From contig CAMCFJ010000002.1 of the NCBI GenBank assembly GCA_945874105.1, positions 62,001 to 126,000 of the forward strand: 64,000 nt of DNA, given 5' to 3'. Positions 48,320 through 56,698 of this stretch are shown piece by piece. Source of the DNA: Candidatus Nitrotoga sp. CP45. GTDB taxonomy: Bacteria; Pseudomonadota; Gammaproteobacteria; Burkholderiales; Gallionellaceae. A program made the position numbers and the translations under genes. Numbering within the stretch: the stretch's first letter is position 1; every line of letters starts with the position of its first letter. Under the pieces are notes generated by a model, which made no database searches, was not told where the DNA came from, and was given only the letters and a program-made list of their open reading frames with translations.

Positions 48320-49259
48320 CCAAAATCAGCATTAGCGCAGCATACACCCCGCCCCATATCAGGAATAGCAGCCATGGCCATTCAAGGGACTGGCGCAAAC
48401 ACCAAATAGCAGATGCGCCCACCGCAAACATCAAAGTATATTCAAATAATGCGACATTACGATGCCCCCAACCAATCCGCACCAAGCGTTGGTAATAATG
48501 TTCGCGATGTGCTTGAGAGATTTTTTCACGACGCAACATACGTTTCAGCAAAGTGACACTGGCATCCATGATGAACGGAGAGAATACCAGCAACGGAAAC
48601 CATACGGGCCATAGTCCCTGTTGCCAGCCCCACAAACCCATCGCGGCAGATAAAAAACCAAGTGGAATGGATCCTGCATCACCCATGAATACTTGAGCAG
48701 GATAAAAATTATAATAAAGCAAGCCCAGACCAGCGGCACCTATTGAAAAATTCAGCATGGCCTGAGTATCAGCGCCATGCATCAGTGCTGCTATGCCATA
48801 CATGGTGAAACCGAAAAATGTCATGCCTCCAGCCAAGCCATCCGATCCATCCATAAAATTGAATAAATTGGTCATCCAAACTATGCACAGCAACGCGAGC
48901 AACGCCAGCGCAACACCCTGCGCCAGCAAGCCGGAGCCGAGCACCAGAATTGCAGCAGCAGCGATGTGCGCCAACAATCGTTGTCGTATCGGCAAGCCGC
49001 GCATGTCATCCAGCAAAGAAACAGCGAACAGCAAAATCATGGGCAATACCACCCACCAAACTAATGACATTATCATCAATGCCCAGGCCGACAGGAGACC
49101 TGCCATCAACCCCACCCCGCCAATGCGAGGAATTGGCTCAACGTGCAATGAGCGCTCATTGGGGATATCTTGAATTTTTTTTCCGGCTTTGCTGAATACA
49201 ATAATAGTAATCACCAACATGGTGATCAGAGCTGCAATCAGGGGGGCGTAATGCGACAT
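48279..49259 (-). CDS. WbpL/WecA-like polyprenol-P HexNAc-1-P transferase
   Basis: 326 residues from ATG 49259 (MSHYAPLIAALITMLV); the upstream ORF extension is rejected. Glycosyltransferase family 4 polytopic protein with ten or eleven helices. Motifs: DIPNERSLHVEPIPRIGG, LDDMRGLPIRQRL, the DD-containing NFMDGSDGLAGGMTFFG and YPAQVFMGDAGSIPLGF. It loads a HexNAc-1-P, here probably UDP-QuiNAc or -FucNAc, onto undecaprenyl phosphate to start O-antigen synthesis. It overlaps the dehydratase gene. Confidence 0.92.
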   Translation of the reverse strand: MSHYAPLIAALITMLVITIIVFSKAGKKIQDIPNERSLHVEPIPRIGGVGLMAGLLSAWALMIMSLVWWVVLPMILLFAVSLLDDMRGLPIRQRLLAHIAAAAILVLGSGLLAQGVALALLALLCIVWMTNLFNFMDGSDGLAGGMTFFGFTMYGIAALMHGADTQAMLNFSIGAAGLGLLYYNFYPAQVFMGDAGSIPLGFLSAAMGLWGWQQGLWPVWFPLLVFSPFIMDASVTLLKRMLRREKISQAHREHYYQRLVRIGWGHRNVALFEYTLMFAVGASAIWCLRQSLEWPWLLFLIWGGVYAALMLILDDRWKAFQRNQRG

Positions 49260-49410
49260 GGAGACTTTTACTCTATAACAACATTGATAATTTCCACGCA
49301 ATCCACATTCATGCGAGGTATTTACCGTATGGAAAATTGTTTAACAAATCCTCGGCCAAGTTGGTATGCTTTATTAAAATCAATTGATTGCAACAAACGT
49401 AGCATACTTA

Positions 49411-50370
49411 TTAACTCTTCTTACCTAAGCGTCGGTACAATTCTGCGGTCGCTTGCAGACCCTGTTGCAAAGTATAAGGAGGAACCCAGTTTAAATCACG
49501 GCGGATTTTACCACTATCAACCTGCAACGAACCGAGTAACCGTTCGACTTGATTAGATTTGCCGGATAATTTTCCCAACATACGTAACCAGCTAGGCGGG
49601 AACGGCAATATGTGCGCCGGACATCCCATCGCATCGCCTAATTGGCGCAATAAATCCAGGGTGGAAATATCCTCACCATCACAGACCAAATAAGTCTGGC
49701 CAGCGGCAAAAGGATGGGTCGCGCAGGCTATCAAGGCATCCACCAGATTTTCCACGTAAATCAGGCTGCGGCGGTTATCTACAGAAGCCAATGGCAATGG
49801 AATGCGCTTGGCGATCACCGCCAGCATTTGTGCAAAGTTGCCTTTCACACCCGGGCCATAAACCAATGGAGGACGCACAACAACAACTTCCAAGCCGGTT
49901 TCCTGGGCAATGCGCCACAGCGCTTGTTCGGCTTGCCATTTCGAGATACTGTAAAAATCTTGTGGACTGGGTTCATCCAACTCTGTAAATGACTGAGTTG
50001 TGTTGGTCTGCTCGCCATTCACCTTGATCGTACTAACGTAGACAAACCGTTTCACCCCGGAAGAAGCAGATTGTCGAGCGAGACTTGAAGTACCGTGCAG
50101 GTTGACCTTGAGAAACTCCGCCAATGGATCCGTAGCATTCTCGCGCATTACATGCACTCGTGCGGCGAGATGAATCACCACATCTACATCGCGTAATGCA
50201 TCAGCCCAATTCGTCTCACCATCAATTGCGCCGATAATTATGACTTCAGTATTTTCAATCAACGAATTCCCTGAACGCACCGCCGCGCTTACAGACTGTC
50301 CTTGCCGTAGCAATTCAGCACAGAGCGCTTTACCAACAAAGCCACCAGCCCCGGAAATCATAAATTTCAT
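49411..50370 (-). CDS. WbpV-like UDP-sugar 4-ketoreductase/epimerase (SDR)
   Basis: 319 residues. Rossmann MISGAGGFVGKALCAELL, then VIHLAARVHVM, VSTIKVNGE with the catalytic Ser, and FYSISKWQAEQAL with the Tyr-x3-Lys pair. RPPLVYGPGVKGNF and DNRRSLIYVENLVDALI match the WbpV/WbpK/Gne group. Gene order matches P. aeruginosa wbpV-wbpL-wbpM. It should reduce the 4-keto intermediate to UDP-QuiNAc or UDP-FucNAc; which one cannot be told by eye. Confidence 0.85.
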   Translation of the reverse strand: MKFMISGAGGFVGKALCAELLRQGQSVSAAVRSGNSLIENTEVIIIGAIDGETNWADALRDVDVVIHLAARVHVMRENATDPLAEFLKVNLHGTSSLARQSASSGVKRFVYVSTIKVNGEQTNTTQSFTELDEPSPQDFYSISKWQAEQALWRIAQETGLEVVVVRPPLVYGPGVKGNFAQMLAVIAKRIPLPLASVDNRRSLIYVENLVDALIACATHPFAAGQTYLVCDGEDISTLDLLRQLGDAMGCPAHILPFPPSWLRMLGKLSGKSNQVERLLGSLQVDSGKIRRDLNWVPPYTLQQGLQATAELYRRLGKKS

Positions 50371-50411
50371 GATGGTGACCTATGATTAAGCCTGACTAAG
50401 TTGAGTAGCGT

Positions 50412-51227
50412 TCACTGCTCTACCGTACATTTATTCATGGATTTTTTTGTCAATCGCAACCAAAGTATTTTTAAAAACAAAAAGGAACAAAAAAATCGCA
50501 TCATGCTCATAAGATGCCACTTCAAATACTTGAAACTGTGATGACTGCTCCTGCGTGGAAGATGAATCACCTTGGCATCAGGGCATACGGCTACTTCATA
50601 ACCCTTTAATCTAAGCCTGGCGCACAAATCCACGTCTTCATAATAAAGAAAATATCGCTGATCAAATCCACCTAATTTTTTGAATACATCGCGCGGGAAT
50701 AACATGAACATCCCGCCCACCCAATCAGGAAAGATCGGATTATCTTTTGCAACATAATCGCTGCCTTTACATCTGCCGAACGCCTTGCAAAATATCTTGA
50801 ATGGCATCGGGAAATGACGGGCACTGTCTTCAATCTCGCCGCTTGTACTCAATACGAGCGGCGCAGCCACACCAACTGCGGAACTTTGCAGACACGCAAG
50901 TAACGCCTTGAATGGATCGCCATTCAAGCGAATATCCGGGTTCATTACACAAAAAAACCGTCCCACTGCGTAGGTAAATGCCTGATTGTGATTGGCTGCG
51001 AATCCCATAGGAATGGGGTTGCGAATAACCTTTATAGGAAATACAAAGCTATCTGATGCAAACTGCAGTATCTCATCCAGATTAAGCGTGAGAATCAATT
51101 CGATCGAAGAAGCCCGGCAATGCTGATCGATATCATGCAGCAGACATTCAATCAACTGAATTTGTGCATGGCTGACAACAGAAATAGAAATTTCAGACGA
51201 CTGCTTCACAGCTATTTTGTCCATCAA
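50412..51227 (-). CDS. GT2 glycosyltransferase, WbbL rhamnosyltransferase-like
   Basis: 271 residues. N-terminal GT-A fold (ISISVVSHAQIQLIECLL), substrate motif VMNPDIRLNGD, then the WbbL-type block GGMFMLFPRDVFKKLGGFDQRYFLYYEDVDLCARLRLKGYE and a C-terminal amphipathic helix. Members add rhamnose or other deoxysugars from dTDP donors. Consistent with the nearby rfb genes. AT-richer than the locus ends. Confidence 0.87.
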   Translation of the reverse strand: MMDKIAVKQSSEISISVVSHAQIQLIECLLHDIDQHCRASSIELILTLNLDEILQFASDSFVFPIKVIRNPIPMGFAANHNQAFTYAVGRFFCVMNPDIRLNGDPFKALLACLQSSAVGVAAPLVLSTSGEIEDSARHFPMPFKIFCKAFGRCKGSDYVAKDNPIFPDWVGGMFMLFPRDVFKKLGGFDQRYFLYYEDVDLCARLRLKGYEVAVCPDAKVIHLPRRSSHHSFKYLKWHLMSMMRFFCSFLFLKILWLRLTKKSMNKCTVEQ

Positions 51228-51236
51228 AAATACAGA

Positions 51237-52178
51237 TCAGATTCGATTAATAAATATAATTAGCCGTAAGACCAAATTATCAAACCTTTTTTGCCGCCAT
51301 ATTTCCTTGGATAACACTAACTGAACGCGACACCACAATGATGATTTTGCTGCGATGAATTTATCGAGAGTTAACCTTTGGGACAAGGTTACGTCTTTTT
51401 CAAACATATTCAAAAAAACAGAAGCCTGCAACCAAGCCTGCAACCAAAGCAATCCTCTTCCGCTGTAAATAAATCGATGCAGCTTTCTTTTTAATTCATC
51501 GAATATATTCACTGCTGCACCGATCATGTTGTTACCGTGCTGTCGATATTTTATATGGGTATTATTATCAAAAATCACTTCACCAAAACAAGACAGAACC
51601 AAATAACACCACCAATCATGCATCAAAACCTTGCCTGGCAGATGCCTGCAAATAAGTTCTATTGCTTTTCGGTTAAGCACCATCGTACAGCCGGTCGCAA
51701 CATTTTCAACTAGCGCATTACCAAAGCCAATTTGTCTTGGTGTATGGGTAAATCCAATATGGTTTAGCTGTTCATCAACAATTTCTAGCCTGGAGCAGAA
51801 TAACGCCGGATGATGATCGGCGACCATTGACAATGCTGAAATTGCATACGCAATTTTATCAGCATGCCAAACATCATCCTGATCACAGAAAGCAACGTAT
51901 TCTGTTTCAGTTAACGCCGCATTCTGCAGTAATTCAAAGAAACTCAGGGCTGGCCCCAGATTGTGATGCTCGTCTAATATCTCTAAACGTCCTCCGGATT
52001 GCGCATTCTCTAAAATGCTTCTCGTTGAATCGGATGATCCGTCGTCCCGAGCCAGGATCCTGATGTTGGGATAGGTTTGTGCATACAATGACTCCAGCTG
52101 TTGCTGAAGAAACTTGCTTCCATTGTATGTGGAAAGTAGTACTGTGACCTTATTTGGCTTAGGTACCTCTGGCGTCAT
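51237..52178 (-). CDS. GT2 glycosyltransferase
   Basis: 313 residues. KVTVLLSTYNGSKFLQQQLESLYAQTYPNIRILARDDGSSDSTRSIL is the GT2 N-terminus; FCDQDDVWHADKI carries the DxD-type donor-binding acid. The C-terminus (HIKYRQHGNNMIGAAVN) resembles alpha-L-Rha or related transferases. Acceptor and donor unknown. Nine bases before the preceding GT, so the two are one unit. Confidence 0.87.
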   Translation of the reverse strand: MTPEVPKPNKVTVLLSTYNGSKFLQQQLESLYAQTYPNIRILARDDGSSDSTRSILENAQSGGRLEILDEHHNLGPALSFFELLQNAALTETEYVAFCDQDDVWHADKIAYAISALSMVADHHPALFCSRLEIVDEQLNHIGFTHTPRQIGFGNALVENVATGCTMVLNRKAIELICRHLPGKVLMHDWWCYLVLSCFGEVIFDNNTHIKYRQHGNNMIGAAVNIFDELKRKLHRFIYSGRGLLWLQAWLQASVFLNMFEKDVTLSQRLTLDKFIAAKSSLWCRVQLVLSKEIWRQKRFDNLVLRLIIFINRI

Positions 52179-52534
52179 CTTTTAGCTCCATCCTTGACAA
52201 ATCTATCTGCTTTATTCATGGACGCTTCCATATAGATGTGCCCCGGTATCTTCTAAATCTTTTATTTCCTGCAAGGAGCCCCTGAAACCCCTCACACTTG
52301 ACCTAAGTCAGCGTCAAATTATTTAATAATTTTCAGATAGTACCTACATCTGAATAATGTAATAAAAGTTTTTTGTGCGATTTGTTTAAAATTTTAAATT
52401 TTAAGTATATCTAGCCCATTAGCATGTTCGCAATTAAAAATCTCCTGCCCCGAAGGGGAAGCCGTTAAATCGCCATCCGATTTCGATACCGATGTTGACC
52501 ATCTTGGCAAAATTGCCGGACACTACTGAAGAAA
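52179..52534. other. 356-base AT-rich gap with a short coding-like fragment
   Basis: Very AT-rich. On the minus strand 52434-52535 reads NFAKMVNIGIEIGWRFNGFPFGAGDF then a stop; this looks like the end of some broken gene but is too short to assign. CCCCGAAGGGG within it is a small hairpin. A break between the GT2 at 52535 and the next GT2 suggests a recombination join. Confidence 0.35.
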
Positions 52535-53305
52535 TTATTTAAATTTTTTCATTATCTTTGACATAAAAAAACTAACATTACAGATAAGCAATGATAGGCA
52601 TTTATAACCGAAGGAAAATTTAAAATTAATGCAGTTTTCATAAACGCCGGACAATTGCCGATTAAATGCACTGCGATCAAGGGAGTTAGACACGCCACCA
52701 GTTTTAAAAACAACAATATCTTGGTCAAGCCACACTGCTATTTTGTATATTTTATGCTCATATGTATGTAGTAAGTCAGCCAATGGTTCAGAGTCTATTT
52801 TAAATATATTTTTTAAAAACCACACTCTTTTATAAATTAGTCCTTGGGAATGACATGGATTTCTCCACGGGAACAACCTGCGTTCTCCAAAAAAACAGCG
52901 ATTATCAAAGGCCATATATTTTTTGCCATCATAAATTCTTACGCCAGCATAGATCACATTGCTGTTTACATATGCCTTATTTTCAAAGATATCTTTAACA
53001 TTGTGAAAACCCAGATATTCATCACCACAACCTAAAAAAATTAAAAAATCACCACTTGCTGCTTGAGCACATATGTTGAAGGCATCATAAATACCTTTAT
53101 CTTGCCCTTCTATAAGCCTCACATTTAAGTTGAAATTTTTTATGTAATTTCGTATCTCATCAGACAAATGGGATTCAAATATCTTAATAACGAGTTCAGC
53201 CTCCCCCTCACTTTTATTTAGTACAGAGTCAATTGTGATTCTAACATCCGCAAATTTCTCAGATGGGCCAACTGGTATACAAATAGAAATTAGCATTAAA
53301 TTCAA
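52535..53305 (-). CDS. GT2-like glycosyltransferase
   Basis: 256 residues. ISICIPVGPSEKFADVRITIDSVL is a short GT2 N-terminus; LIEGQDKGIYDAFNICAQAASGDFLIFLGCGDEY holds the GxGDE acid motif seen in WcaA-like enzymes. The C-terminal 60 residues are hydrophobic. Low G+C and unusual codon use compared with the genes downstream suggest a separate origin. Start may be the first or fourth Met because it overlaps the upstream frameshifted ORF. Confidence 0.8.
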   Translation of the reverse strand: MNLMLISICIPVGPSEKFADVRITIDSVLNKSEGEAELVIKIFESHLSDEIRNYIKNFNLNVRLIEGQDKGIYDAFNICAQAASGDFLIFLGCGDEYLGFHNVKDIFENKAYVNSNVIYAGVRIYDGKKYMAFDNRCFFGERRLFPWRNPCHSQGLIYKRVWFLKNIFKIDSEPLADLLHTYEHKIYKIAVWLDQDIVVFKTGGVSNSLDRSAFNRQLSGVYENCINFKFSFGYKCLSLLICNVSFFMSKIMKKFK

Positions 53306-53631
53306 TAGTTTTAGGCTGCAAATTTCCGAGTTTAAGGCAATTTAAGCAGCCGCTGTAATCTTGCTCGAAATGAGCTGAAATTTCTGGTGCTACTTGCTTC
53401 CCTTTCATGGCGGAGTACAAAAGATCTCTTTCGATGAGAGGATGAATAGGCTGTTCAATCAGCCTGCTGAAATCGAAATCAGGGGGGTTGTATAGTGCGC
53501 ATTGCGGGCGCAACAGAAATAAACTGTGATCGATTCGCCTGAACGATCGCCTTTGGCAGCCAGTCGGTGCGGTGCGGGTTGACCGCATATCCGGCGAGGC
53601 AGAGCTGCAAGTGGGCGGGGGCAATCGTCAT
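53259..53631 (-). pseudogene. Frameshifted unknown ORF in the ATGA-coupled operon
   Basis: An ORF opens at ATG 53631, overlapping the GT8-like gene's stop as ATGA, and reads MTIAPAHLQLCLAGYAVNPH ... AMRTIQPP until a TGA in a run of six C (minus strand; + strand GGGGGG near 53482). Shifting by one base continues DFDFSRLIEQPIHPLIERDLLYSAMKGKQ to 53259, so the two frames read as one protein of about 124 residues. Whether this is a true frameshift or a sequencing error at a homopolymer is open. Family not recognised. Confidence 0.6.
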
Positions 53632-54587
53632 AGCTGCTTCACCCTATGCAGGCGCACACGCCAGAAATTGCGAACGATCAGGCCCAACAAGGTCTTTAAA
53701 CTCGCTAGCCAGCCAGGTGGTGCAGACTGTTCCAACACTTTCCAGCCTGCACTTTCCAATTGCACGATCACGGATCTAAGGTCGCGCAGATAGGGCTCAT
53801 AAATATTAGCGACAACAACGCGCGGGAGGGGAAATCTGGGGGCGAGCACGACCCTTTTCCCTTCCAAAATACGCAGCCCATGAAAGTGATAGGCCACAGC
53901 CTGAGCATAGGGAAAACGAGTGACATTCCATGGCGCAAGCAGGAGCTCTTTTTGTCCGAACACATGAACTTCGTCCGGAAATCGCTCCGGCCAGTCGTCC
54001 AGGTATTTCTGGTCGCCAAATTTTCCGTCCTCGTAACGGGCGAAACACCATTCGAGGCAACGTGCCTCCCACCACTTGCGAACAGCTTCCCCGCGTTGTC
54101 GATGGAAGGTCATGAACTGCACGCAGAACTGTCCGCTGGTGGCGGTGGAATCGTATTCTGGGGCATAGGCGTGATCGGTGATCTGCACCCCTTTACCCGA
54201 TGCTGCGAACTCCCTGAATATCATGGCCGGATTTTTCCTGAACCACAAATCGGCGTCGAGATAGGTCACGCGTTCGACTTCGAATGCTGCTTCGAAGACG
54301 AAGCGTGGGGCAAAAGGGGTCAGCGTCCAACAATACTCACCCCGGGTGCGTCCCGATTTGACCGCCAGCAATTCCGGTGTCTCCAGCTGACTAAGAGCAA
54401 GCAGTTTCAGGTTGGGCAGGTGCAGGCTGGTCAGTACGTCGTAGGCGGCTTCATCCATGCACAACACCCACAGCGCGTAAGAGCCGGCATGCCGCTCCAT
54501 CGACGCGTGCAACGCCAGACCCTGCGGCAGAAAAAGGCTGTCAAACAGGGTGACATAGTGTTCCATTGCGGGATGGGCGATCTTCAT
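53628..54587 (-). CDS. GT8-like glycosyltransferase
   Basis: 319 residues. N-terminal MEHYVTLFDSLFLPQGLALHASMERH (start at codon 1 or 8), then VTYLDADLWFRKNPA with the DxD, FGDQKYLDDWPERFPD, and HFHGLRIL with the metal-binding His, the layout of GT8-type retaining transferases. Donor unknown. Ends with ATGA overlap into the frameshifted ORF and lies 12 bases after the aminotransferase. Confidence 0.78.
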   Translation of the reverse strand: MKIAHPAMEHYVTLFDSLFLPQGLALHASMERHAGSYALWVLCMDEAAYDVLTSLHLPNLKLLALSQLETPELLAVKSGRTRGEYCWTLTPFAPRFVFEAAFEVERVTYLDADLWFRKNPAMIFREFAASGKGVQITDHAYAPEYDSTATSGQFCVQFMTFHRQRGEAVRKWWEARCLEWCFARYEDGKFGDQKYLDDWPERFPDEVHVFGQKELLLAPWNVTRFPYAQAVAYHFHGLRILEGKRVVLAPRFPLPRVVVANIYEPYLRDLRSVIVQLESAGWKVLEQSAPPGWLASLKTLLGLIVRNFWRVRLHRVKQL

Positions 54588-54599
54588 AGCACTCGGTCT

Positions 54600-55703
54600 T
54601 TACGGCAGCTTAAATGCATTCACCGCCGCGATCACCGCTGCCGTATCCGCGTCGCTCATCTGCGGATGGCATGGCAGCGAAAGGCAGCACGCGGCATGAT
54701 GCTCGCTTTGACCAAGTCCCTGTGGATCGCGTCGCATCTCCAAGCACGGAGGCTGCTGGTGGATAGGGATCGGATAATGGATCAGCGTCTGTATGTCGTG
54801 CGCCTGCAAATGCCCCTGCAGCGCGTCACGCGCTTCGCAACACACGACAAAGAGGTGATAGACATGGGCACTTTCCGCTTCGGGCGCGGCAAGCAGTCGC
54901 ACATCGGGATGAACAATGCCTGCTCGGTAGGCTGCAGCGATCTCGCGCCGCCGCTGTGTGAATTCCTCAAGCCATTGCAGGCGCGTCGACAGTATCGCCG
55001 CCTGAATTTCGTCGAGACGGCTGTTGAGCCCCAGCTCGGGGTGATGATAGCGAACACTCTGGCCATAGTTGCGCAATGTCCCAGCCCGTCTGGCGAGCGT
55101 TTCGTCGCGTGTGACCAACATCCCGCCGTCGCCAACGGCTCCCAAATTCTTGGTTGGATAGAAGCTGTATGCTCCGGCCGCGCCGAACGCGCCTGCCACC
55201 GTACCGTTTTGTGAGGCAAGATGTGCCTGCGCGCAGTCCTCAATCAGCGCGATGTCGTGCTGCCTGCACCAATCGACCCAGCCCGGCATATTGTGAACCT
55301 GGCCATACAGATGCACCAGTACCGCTGCGCGCGTTTTCGATGTAAAGCAACGCTCCGCGCTTGCCATCGAGAGCAGCGCCGTGTTGGGATCGATGTCGGC
55401 GAGCACCGGCGTGGCCCCGGCACGCAGGATCGCCAGCACCGTGGCGAATGCAGTCATCGGCGTAGTGATGACCTCGTCGCCTGGCCCAACATCCAACCCA
55501 CGCAGGGCGATCTCGATCGCGTCCATGCCGTTGCCCACTCCAACCGCGTGATCGACACTACAGATCGATGCCCACTCGCGTTCGAAGGCTTTCAGTTCGC
55601 CGCCTAGCACATACCAGCCAGACTCAAACACACGAGCCACTGCCGCCTGCATCGCCTCTCGGATCGCGGGTGGTTCGATCTTAAAATCGTTCATCAGGAT
55701 CAT
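54600..55703 (-). CDS. DegT/DnrJ/EryC1/StrS sugar aminotransferase
   Basis: 367 residues. Substrate/PLP blocks: VGNGMDAIEIALRGLDVGPGDEVITTPMTAFATVLAILRAGATPVLADID, IEDCAQAHLA, and the PLP-binding Lys in YSFYPTKNLGAVGDGGMLVT. C-terminal YHLFVV and IHYPIPIHQQP are typical of NDP-4-keto or 3-keto sugar transaminases. Produces an amino sugar for the glycan. ATGA overlap with the epimerase stop. Confidence 0.92.
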   Translation of the reverse strand: MILMNDFKIEPPAIREAMQAAVARVFESGWYVLGGELKAFEREWASICSVDHAVGVGNGMDAIEIALRGLDVGPGDEVITTPMTAFATVLAILRAGATPVLADIDPNTALLSMASAERCFTSKTRAAVLVHLYGQVHNMPGWVDWCRQHDIALIEDCAQAHLASQNGTVAGAFGAAGAYSFYPTKNLGAVGDGGMLVTRDETLARRAGTLRNYGQSVRYHHPELGLNSRLDEIQAAILSTRLQWLEEFTQRRREIAAAYRAGIVHPDVRLLAAPEAESAHVYHLFVVCCEARDALQGHLQAHDIQTLIHYPIPIHQQPPCLEMRRDPQGLGQSEHHAACCLSLPCHPQMSDADTAAVIAAVNAFKLP

Positions 55704-56698
55704 GCTCTGGCCTCCCAGTAATGCGGCCAGTGTTCGCGGTAGTACGCTACCGTGCGCGCCAGGCCATCGGCCAGCGCGACCTTGGGCGTCCAGCCCAGTT
55801 CGTGCTCGATCAGGGTGTAATCGCTGTAGTAGTCGCCGATATCGATGGCCTTACGATCAGCGGGAAAAGGCACCAGCTCGGACGTGCCGCCCTCGACCAG
55901 CGCAGTCATCATCACCGCCAGATCCTTGAGATTGATGACCTCGCGGCTACCCAAGTTGTAAACCTTGCCGTTGGCAGCGTCATTGGCCCCAGCTAACAGC
56001 AGGGCGTCGACGCAGTCATCGACATAATTAAAGTCGCGCAACTGCAAGCCGTCACCAAAAACCTTGATCGGTTTGCCCTCAATCAGCAGCCGTACCCAGA
56101 TGCCGAGAAAAGTCTGGCGCGCATCGCATACCCGCATCCCTGGCCCGTAGGTATTGGTCAGGCGCAGCGCGCAGGCGCGGATACCGTAGACGTTGTTGTA
56201 GAGCAGGTGATACCACTCGCCCGCGAGCTTATTGATGCCGTTCACGTCGACCGGGCGAATCGCATGTTTTTCGTCCACCGGCAGGTAATCCGGCTTGCCG
56301 TAGAGCTGGCGTGTACTCGCGAAGACCAGCTTGATGGCCGGGTTCGCCTTGCGGCACGACTCCAGAATCGAGAGCTGCGCCATGGCGTTGATGCCGAGAT
56401 CGGTCTGCGGGTCGCTCATCGAATCAAGATGACTGGTCTGCCCCGCCAGATTGAACAGGTAATCCTTGCCTTGCACCAGATACGCCATCGCGTGAGGGTC
56501 GCGCACGTCGCAGACATTGACCGTCACCCGGTCGGCGATGTCGGCAACGTTGAACAGGTTGCCACCGTATTGTGGAATCAGGCTATCGACCAGCGTTACG
56601 TTTGCGCCCAAGCCGACCAGCCGTCTGGCCAGCGCTGAGCCGATGAAGCCGAGGCCACCGGTGATGAGGATGTGGCGTGCTTGATAGGCATTTACCAT
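55700..56698 (-). CDS. NDP-sugar epimerase/dehydratase with altered active site
   Basis: 332 residues from ATG 56698; the ORF track start at 56773 is inside the FkbM gene. Extended SDR: ILITGGLGFIGSALARRLVG, FNLAGQTSHLDS, ASTRQLYG, and RLTNTYGPGMRVCDA. Where YxxxK is expected the sequence is DVNGINKLAGEWYH: Lys kept, Tyr absent. It may use another residue or be a non-classical epimerase. Probably supplies the substrate of the following aminotransferase. Confidence 0.85.
   Translation of the reverse strand: MVNAYQARHILITGGLGFIGSALARRLVGLGANVTLVDSLIPQYGGNLFNVADIADRVTVNVCDVRDPHAMAYLVQGKDYLFNLAGQTSHLDSMSDPQTDLGINAMAQLSILESCRKANPAIKLVFASTRQLYGKPDYLPVDEKHAIRPVDVNGINKLAGEWYHLLYNNVYGIRACALRLTNTYGPGMRVCDARQTFLGIWVRLLIEGKPIKVFGDGLQLRDFNYVDDCVDALLLAGANDAANGKVYNLGSREVINLKDLAVMMTALVEGGTSELVPFPADRKAIDIGDYYSDYTLIEHELGWTPKVALADGLARTVAYYREHWPHYWEARA

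Noticed and set aside
53760-55214. 484-residue plus-strand ORF opposite the GT8 and DegT genes
   Set aside because: It is a shadow ORF in GC-rich coding DNA; the opposite strand holds two clear enzyme families with operon-style overlaps, and the plus-strand product has no recognisable domain.
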